Shown: positions 47,390 through 56,300 of the stretch, one piece after another
How positions within the stretch are numbered: position 1 is the stretch's first letter
How the letters are laid out: every line of letters starts with the position of its first letter
NCBI RefSeq assembly: GCF_052076145.1
Contig: NZ_CP197246.1
Span: 4,154,001 to 4,218,000, forward strand
Length of the DNA: 64,000 nt
Reading direction: 5' to 3'
Source: Kitasatospora sp052076145
Lineage (GTDB): Bacteria; Actinomycetota; Actinomycetes; Streptomycetales; Streptomycetaceae
The notes under the pieces: model-generated
The model's database searches: none
What the model saw: only the letters and a program-made list of their open reading frames with translations
Told to the model about the DNA's origin: nothing
Program-made: the position numbers and the translations under genes

Positions 47390-50300
47390 GCACCGCCCAG
47401 AACGAGACCATGACCGCGGCCGAGCGCCGCGAGGAGCTCCTGCGCAGCCGCCTGGCCGGCCGCAAGGGCACCCGCAAGGCGGCCGCCGGGATCGGCCGCG
47501 CCGACCGGAGCGGCGCCCTGGCCCTCTCCGCCGGGCAGCAGCAGATGTGGTTCCTGAACCGCCTCGACCCGGAGAGCGCCGAGTACCTGGTGCCGCTGGT
47601 GCTGCGGCTGCGCGGCACCCTCGACACCGCCGCCCTGGAGCGGGCCTGGAGCGAGGTCGTCGCGAGACACGAGATCCTCCGCACCCGCTACGCCCTCCAG
47701 GGCACCGAGCCCGTCCAGCTGATCGACGCGGCCGCGCCCGTCGAGCTGCCGCTGGTCGACCTCACCGGCTCCGCCGACATCGAGCAGCGCGCCACCGAGC
47801 TGGTCGAGCAGGAGGCCGGGATCTCCTTCGACCTCGCCACCGAGTGGCCCGCCCGCGCCAGCCTCTTCAAGCTGGCCGAGGACCACCACCTGCTGGCCGT
47901 GGTCTTCCACCACATCGCCTGCGATGCCTGGTCGGTGAAGGTCTTCGGCGCCGAGCTCGGCGCCCTCTACACCGCTGCCGTCGAGGGCCGCCCCGCCCCG
48001 CTCGCACCGCTCACCCTGCAGTACGCCGACTACGCCGCCTGGCAGCGCGAGCAGCTCGCCGGGCCGGTGCTGGAGAAGCAACTCAGCCACTGGCGCCAGC
48101 AGTTGGACGGAAGCCTGCCCACCGAACTGCCGACCGACCGCCCCCGCCCGGAGATCCGGGACTCGGCCGGCGCCGACGTGCCCCTCGCCTTCTCGGCCGA
48201 ACTGGCCTCCCGGGTCAGGGCGCTGGCCGAGGCGCACGGCACCACGCCGTTCGTCGTGCTGCTCACCGCCTTCCAGGTGCTGATCGCCCGCTACAGCGGC
48301 CGCCCCGACGTCAACGTCGGCACGGTCGTCTCCGGCCGCACCCGCCCCGAGCTCCAGCAGCTCATCGGGTACGGCATCAACACCCTGGTGTTGCGCGCCC
48401 GTTGGGCTGGTGACCCGGGCTTCGGCGAGCTGCTCGACCAGGCCCGCGCCACCGTGCTGGACGCCTTCGACCACCAGGAGGTGCCGTTCGCCCGCCTGGT
48501 CGACGAGCTGCAGCCCGAGCGCGACCCCTCGCGCACGCCCCTGCACCAGATCGCCCTGACCTGGCACGAGGAGCGGCACGACGCGATCTCGCTGCCCGGC
48601 ATCCAGGTCGAGACCTTCGAGTGGCAGGACGTCATCGCCAAGTACGACCTGCTGCTGCAGGTCGAGGAGCGCACCGACGGCACCCTCGGCGGCCGCCTCC
48701 AGTACGCCACCGCCCTCTTCGACGCGGCCACCGCCACCCGGATGACGGCCCACCTGGCCGCCCTGCTGGAGCAGGCCACCGCCGACCCCGCCAAGCCCGT
48801 CGCCCGCCTGGAGATCCTCGGCGGCGACGAGATCGCCGTGCTGACCGGTGCCCTGGACGGCCACACCCCCAGCGCCCCCGTCGACCGCACCCTGCACCAG
48901 GTCTTCGAGGAGTGGGCCGCCCGCACCCCGGAGGCCGTCGCCGTCGTCGCCGACGGCGTGGAGCTCACCTTCGCCGAGGTCAACGAGCAGGCCAACAGGC
49001 TCGCCCACCACCTGCGTTCACTTGGCGCGGGCCCGGAGAGGCTGGTCGGCGTCTGCCTGGAGCGCGGCCCCGAACTGCTCCCGACGCTGCTCGGCGTGCT
49101 CAAGTCCGGCGCGGGCTACCTCCCGCTGGACCCGGCCAACCCGAGCGACCGCCTCGGCTACGTGCTGGCCGACTCCGGCGCCGAGCTGGCCGTCGTGCAC
49201 GCCGAGACCCGCCCGCTGCTCGCCGAGGTCTTCGCGGGCCGGCTGGTCGACGCCGCCGAGGCCGCCGAAGCCCCGGCCCACAACCCCGAGCCGCTGGCCG
49301 GCCCGGCGAACACCGTCTACGTCATCTACACCTCCGGCTCGACCGGCAAGCCCAAGGGCGTCGTGCTCAGCCACGCCAACGTGCTGCGCCTCTTCGACAC
49401 CACCGCACCGCAGTTCGGCTTCGGCCCCGCCGACGTCTGGACGATGTTCCACTCCTACGCCTTCGACTTCTCGGTCTGGGAGCTGTGGGGCGCCGTGCTG
49501 CACGGAGGCAGGGTCGTCATCGTCCCGAGCCTGACCGCGCGTGACCCGGAGCTCTTCCTCGACCTGCTGGTCGAGCAGGGCGTCACCGTGCTCAACCAGA
49601 CGCCCTCCGCCTTCGCCCAGCTCATCCGGGTCGACGGCCTCCGCGCCGAGCCGGCCGACCTGAGCCTGCGTACCGTCGTCTTCGGCGGTGAGGCGCTGGA
49701 CTTCGCCGCACTGCGGGAGTGGGTCGGGCGCCGAGGGCTGGACACGCCCGAGCTGATCAACATGTACGGCATCACCGAGACCACCGTGCACACCACCTAC
49801 CACCGGGTCGGCGCCGCCGACCTGGCGGCCGGTGCCGGCAACGCGATCGGCCACCCGCTGGCCGACCTCGGCGTCTACCTGCTGGACGAGCACGGCCAGT
49901 TGGCGCCGATCGGCGTCCCCGGTGAGATCCACGTCGCGGGCCCCGGTGTGGCGCGCGGCTACCTGAACCGCCCCGAGCTGACGGCCGAGCGCTTCGTGCC
50001 GGACCCGTACGGCCCGGCCGGTGCCCGGCTCTACCGCAGTGGTGACCTGGCCCGCCGCCGCCCGGACGGCAGCCTGGAGTTCCTCGGCCGGATCGACTCG
50101 CAGGTGAAGATCCGCGGCTACCGGATCGAGCTCGGCGAGATCGCCAAGGTGCTCCAGGAGCACCCGGGCGTCGAGGACGCCGTCGTGGTCGCCCGCGAGG
50201 ACGCCCCCGGCGACAAGCGCCTGGTCGCGTACCTGATCGGCGGTGAGCTGCCGACCGGTGGCGAGCTGGCCGCGCACTGCGCCGCCGTGCTGCCCGGCTA

Positions 50301-53300
50301 CATGGTCCCCACCGCCTTCGTCGAGCTGGAGCGCATCCCGCTCACCGTCAACGGCAAGCTCGACCAGCGCGCGCTGCCCGCCCCCGACCAGGACGCCCTG
50401 GGCACCGGCGCGGCCTTCGTCGCGCCGCGCACCCCCGTCGAGGAGCAGGTCGCCGCCGTCTGGCGCGAGGTGCTCGGGGTCGAGCGGGTCGGCGTCGAGG
50501 ACGGCTTCTTCGAGCTCGGCGGAGACTCCATCCGCGCCGTCGCCCTGGTCGGCGCGCTGCGCGAGAGCGGTTTCGACCTCGCCGTCCGTGACGTCTTCGA
50601 GCGCCGCACCGTCGCCCGGCTCAGCGAGCTGATCACCGGCCGCCCGGCCGCCGCGCACGCCGTCACCCTCGCCGCGCCGTTCGCGCTGGTCTCCGACGTC
50701 GACCGGGCCATGCTGCCCCCGAACGTCACCGACGCCTACCCGCTCTCGCAGGTGCAGCTCGGCATGGTCGTCGAGATGCTGGCCGACGAGGGCCAGAACA
50801 ACTACCACAACGTCAGCACCGGCCGGATCAAGGACGACAAGCCCTTCGACCACGCGGCGTTCGAGGCGATCGTCCGCTTCGTCACCGAGCGGCACGAGAT
50901 GCTCCGCACCTCCATCCACCTGGGCGGCTTCTCCCGCCCGATGCAGCTGGTGCACGCCACCGCCGAGGTCTCGGCGGGCCTGACCGACCTGCGCGGCCTG
51001 CCCGCCGACCAGGTGACGGCCGCGCTGCGCGCCTTCACCGCGAGCGAGCGCGCCAACCTCTTCAACCTGGCCGTGCCCTCGCTGATGCGCTTCCACGCGC
51101 ACGTCACCGACCACGGCTGGTGGATCTCGGTCACCGAGTGCCACCCGATCATGGAGGGCTGGAGCCAGCACTCCCTGCTGATGGAGATCCTGCGCGGCTA
51201 CGGCCGCATCCGGGACGGGCTGGCGCCGGAGGCCCCCGAAGCCCCCGACGCCCGGTTCGCCGACTTCATCGCGGGCGAGCTGGAGTCGCTGGCCGCCGAG
51301 GACGACCGCGCCTACTGGCAGGGCATCGTCCAGGGCCGCGCCCGGTTCATGCTCCCCACCGGCTGGGGCGAGGAAGGCTCCGCCCGCAGGACCGTGCAGG
51401 CCGGCACCGACCTGCGCGACATCGAGCCCGCGCTGCGCGCCCTCGCCAGCAAGGCGAAGGCCTCCTTCAAGAGCGTCGTGATCGCCGCGCACCTCAAGGT
51501 GCTCAGCCAGCTCACCGAGGAGCAGTCCTTCCACACCGGCCTGGTCTGCGACGCCCGCCCCGAGCTGCTCGGCGCCGACCGCGTGCTCGGCATGTACCTC
51601 AACACCCTGCCCTTCGCGATGGACCGCACCGCGCGGACCTGGCGCGAGCTGGTCGCCCAGACCTTCTCCCACGAGGTCGGCCTCTGGCCGCACCGCCGGT
51701 ACCCGCTGCCCGCCATCCAGCGCGAGTTCGGCGGCGCCGAGCGGCTGATGGAGGTCTACTTCAACTACCAGGACTTCCACCAGATCGACGGCGACCTGCT
51801 CGACCAGGAGACCGAGGCGATCGACGACAGCCCCACCGAGTTCCCGCTCACCGTCGCCTCCCGCGCCGGGCACATCATCCTCACCGCCAACCCGCGCTGC
51901 GTCAGCCCCGCCAACCTGGAGCGGATGGCCGGGATGTACCGCGCGGTGCTGGAGGCGATGGCCGCCGACGCCGACGGCGACGCCACCGCGATCCTGCTCC
52001 CGGCCGAGGAGCGCGCGCTGCTCACCGGCGGCGCCGCCGAGGCCCCGGCCCCGGTCGGGACTTGCGTGCACCAGCTGTTCGAGCAGCAGGCCGCCCGCAC
52101 CCCGGACGCGATCGCCGTCGTCGCCGACGGTGCGAAGCTCAGCTACGCCGAGGTCAACGAGCGGGCCAACCGGCTCGCCCACCACCTGCGGGCGCTCGGC
52201 GTCGGCCCGGAGGACCTGGTCGGCATGTGCCTGGAGCGCGGTGAGCTGCTGCTCCCGACGCTGCTCGGCATCCTCAAGTCCGGTGCCGGCTACCTCCCGC
52301 TGGACCCGGCCAACCCGAGCGACCGCCTCGGCTACGCCCTGGAGGACTCCGGCGCGAAGATCGCCATCGTCTCGGCGGGCACCGCGCCCGTCCTGGCCGA
52401 CGTCTTCGCCGGCACCGTCGTCGAGCTGGAGCGCGACGCCGAACTCATCGCCGCCCGACCGGCGTCCGACCCCGAGCCGGTCACCACCCCCGACAACGTG
52501 ATCTACGTGATCTACACCTCGGGCTCCACCGGCAAGCCCAAGGGCTGCGTGCTCACCCACACCAACGTGGTCCGCCTGATGACCACCGCCCACGAGCACT
52601 ACGGCTTCGGCGAGTCGGACGTCTTCTCGATGTTCCACTCCTACGCCTTCGACGTCTCGGTCTTCGAGATGTGGGGCGCCCTGCTCTTCGGCGGCCGGGT
52701 GGTCGTCGTCCCGCAGGCCGTCACCCGCTCGCCCGAGGACTTCCTCGACCTGCTGGTCGCCGAGGGCGTCACCGTCCTCTCGCAGACCCCGACGGCCTTC
52801 CGCTCACTGGTCTCCGCCGCCGCCGAGCAGGACCCGCGCCTGGACCGGCTCGCCCTGCGCGCCGTGGTCTTCGCCGGCGAGAAGCTCGAAGTTCCGGAAC
52901 TGCGGCCCTGGGTCGACCGGATGGGCCTCGCCCAGCCCGAGCTGATCAACATGTACGGCATCACCGAGACGACCGTGCACTCGACCTTCTACCGCATCGA
53001 GGAGGCGGACCTTGACCCGCTTGCGGGCAATCGGGTGGGTGACCCGCTCAGCGATCTTCGCATCCATCTGCTGGACCGGACCGGCCAGTTGGTCCCGGTC
53101 GGCGTCCCCGGTGAGATCCACGTCGCGGGCCCGGGTGTCGCCCGCCTCTACCTCGGCCGCCCCGAGCTGACGGCCGAGCGCTTCGTACCGGACCCGTGGG
53201 GCCCGGCCGGCTCCCGGCTCTACAAGAGTGGTGACCTGGCCCGGCGCCGGGCCGACGGCGGGCTCGAGTTCCTCGGCCGGATCGACACCCAGGTGAAGAT

Positions 53301-56300
53301 CCGCGGCTACCGGATCGAGCTCGGCGAGATCGCCGGCGTCATGCTGGAGCACCCCGGCATCCGCCAGGCCGTCGTGGTCGTCCGCGACGACCGCCTGGTC
53401 GGCTACCTCGTGCCCACCGGCTCCGCCGAGGAGGCCCCGCAGGTCAAGGAGCTGCGCGCGCTGCTCGCCCGCTCGCTGCCCGAGTACATGGTCCCGGCTT
53501 CCTTCGTCACGCTGGAGGCCATGCCGCTCACCGTCAACGGCAAGTTCGACAAGGCCGCGCTGCCCGCCCCCGACACCACCGCCCAGCGTGAGGAGTCGGC
53601 GTACGTCGCACCCCGTACCCCCGTCGAGGCGCAGGTCGCCCAGGTCTGGGCCGAGGTGCTCGGCGCCGAGCAGGTCGGCGTCGAGGACGGCTTCTTCGAG
53701 CTCGGCGGCGACTCCATCCGCGCCGTCACCCTGGTCGGCGCACTGCGCAAGGCCGGGTACGACGTCGCCGTCCGGGACGTCTTCGAGCGGCGCACCGTCG
53801 CCGGGCTGAGCGAGCTGATCACCGGCCGCCCCGCCCCCGCCGCGGAGATCACCGCCGTCGCGCCGTTCGCCCTGGTCACCGCCGATGACCGCGCCGCACT
53901 GCCCGAGGGCGTCGTCGACGCCTACCCGGCGACGCAGGTGCAGCTCGGCATGCTGGTCGAGATGCTCTCCGGCGGCGAGGCCTCCTACCACCAGTGCGTC
54001 TCGTACCTGATCCGTGACGAGCAGCCCTTCGACGAGGCCGCGCTGCGCGCCGCCGTCCGCGAGCTGACCGAGCGGCACGAGACCCTGCGCACCTCCTTCG
54101 ACCTCACCGGCTACAGCACCCCGCTCCAGCTGGTGCACGGCGAGCTGGACGTGCCGGTCACCGTGCACGACCTGCGCGACCACGACGAGGCGGGCCGCAC
54201 TGCCGCGATGGAGGCGTTCTTCGCCACCGAGCGGGCCGACGTCTTCGACCCGGCCGTGCCGCCGCTGCTGCGCATCGGCGTGCACCTGGCCGAGCCGGGC
54301 GGCTGGCGCCTCGCCTTCACCCAGCCGCACGCCCTGACCCAGGGCTGGAGCCAGTTCGCGCTGCTCACCGAGCTGGTCGAGGTGTACCAGAGCTACCGCG
54401 CGGGCCTGGAGCCCGCCGGGTACGAGGCGCCCGCCGTGCGCTTCGCCGACTTCGTCGCAGGTGAGCTGGAGTCGCTCGACTCCGAGGAGGACCGTGGGTA
54501 CTGGCGGGGAATCGTCCAGCGGCACACCCCGGTCACGGTGCCTGCGGGCTGGGGCGAGGACGGCGAGGGCCGGCTGCACATCAGCCAGGTGGTGCTCGGC
54601 GACCTGGAGCAGCCGCTGCGGGCCTTCGCGGCCAAGGCGAAGGTCTCGGTGAAGAGCGTCCTGCTCGCCGCGCACCTCAAGGTGATGGGCCAGCTGACCG
54701 AGGAGGAGTACTTCCACGCCGGTCTGGTCTGCGACTCGCGGCCCGAGGCGCCCGGCGCCGACCGGGTGCAGGGCATGTACCTCAACACCCTGCCCTTCGC
54801 GGCCGACCGCACCGCGCGGACCTGGCGCGAGCTGGTCGAGCAGGTCTTCGCCCGTGAGGTCGAGCTCTGGTCGCACCGCCGCTACCCGCTCCAGGCGATC
54901 CAGCGCGAGGTGGCCGGCGGCCGCCGCCAGATCGACGTGATCTTCAACTACCACGACTTCCGCGGCTTCGACAGCGAGGAGATCGACGCGACGGCTGCCG
55001 TCGGCGAGGGCACCACCGAGTTCGCGCTCAGCGTCGCCACCGGCGGCGCCGGGCTCAACCTCACCGCCGACACCCGGGTGCTCAGCCCGGCCAACGGCGC
55101 CCGCCTAGCCGGGATGTACCGGTCCGTGCTCGCCGCGATGGCCGCCGACCCGGACGGCGACGCCCGCGCCGCCCACCTCGCCCCCGAGGACGAGCAGCGG
55201 CTCGCCGCCTGGACGGCCACCGAGCGCGAGCAGAGCTGGCTGCTGGCGGAGGCCGAGTTCGAGCGGTACGCGGCGCTCACCCCGGAGCGCCCGGCGATCA
55301 CCGCCGACGGCGTGGTGCTCAGCTATGCCGAGGTCAACGAGCGCGCCAACCGGCTCGCCCACCACCTGCGTTCACTCGGCGTCGAGCGGGACACCCTGGT
55401 CGGCATCTGCGCCGACCGCTCGCCGTCCACCGTCGTCGCGGTGCTGGCCGTGCTCAAGGCGGGCGGCGCCTACCTGCCGCTCGACCCCGAGTACCCGGCC
55501 GAGCGCCTCGGCTACATGGCCCAGGACTCCGACATCGCGGTGCTGCTCACCGAGACCCACCGGATGGCGCCGCTGCTCGCCGCCGCGCCGGGCCTGGACG
55601 CCGTCCCGGTGCTGCTGGACCGCACCGAGGAGTGGGCCCACCACTCCCCGGCGAACCCGGCCCCGCTCGCCGGGGCCGACGACCTGGCGTACGTCATCTA
55701 CACCTCCGGCTCCACCGGCCGCCCCAAGGGCGTCCTGGTGCACCGGCGCGGCATGGCCAACCACCTGCTCGCCAAGGTCGAGGACCTCGACATCACGGCG
55801 GCCGACTCGGTGGTGCAGAACGCCTCGATGGCCTTCGACATCTCCGTCTGGCAGATGCTCTCCACCCTCGTGGTCGGCGGCTCCGTCCGGGTGGTCGACG
55901 CCGAGACCTCGATCAACCCGCTCGCCCTGCTCCCGCGCGTCGCCGACGAGCGGATCACCATCCTGGAGGTCGTCCCCTCGCTGCTCCGGGCCGCCATGGA
56001 CGCCTGGGACTCGGGCGCACTGGAGGTCGAACTCCCGTACCTGTGCTGGATGGTGGTGACGGGCGAGGCACTCCCGCCGGATCTCTGCCGTCGCTGGTTC
56101 GCCCGCTTCCCGCACATCCCGATGGTCAACGCGTACGGCCCGACCGAGTGCTCGGACGACGTCACGCACGCGCTGATCAACGCCGACGACGTGATCGGCG
56201 AGGCCCGCGTCACCATCGGCCGGTCCGTCCGCAACACCCAACTCCACGTGCTGGACGCCGAGATGGCCCTCGTGCCGGTCGGCGTGCCCGGTGAGCTGTA

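Noticed and set aside
50690..52000. Epimerisation domain after T3
   Set aside because: The carrier motif GGDSIRAV is E-associated, but the following domain lacks the HHLVVDG-type site and E-specific motifs. It leads directly into an A domain, so it was called an atypical C domain.
49018..52638. 1206-codon minus-strand frame inside NRPS 2
   Set aside because: Same reason: repetitive acidic/His/Gly-rich antisense reading of A and C domains.
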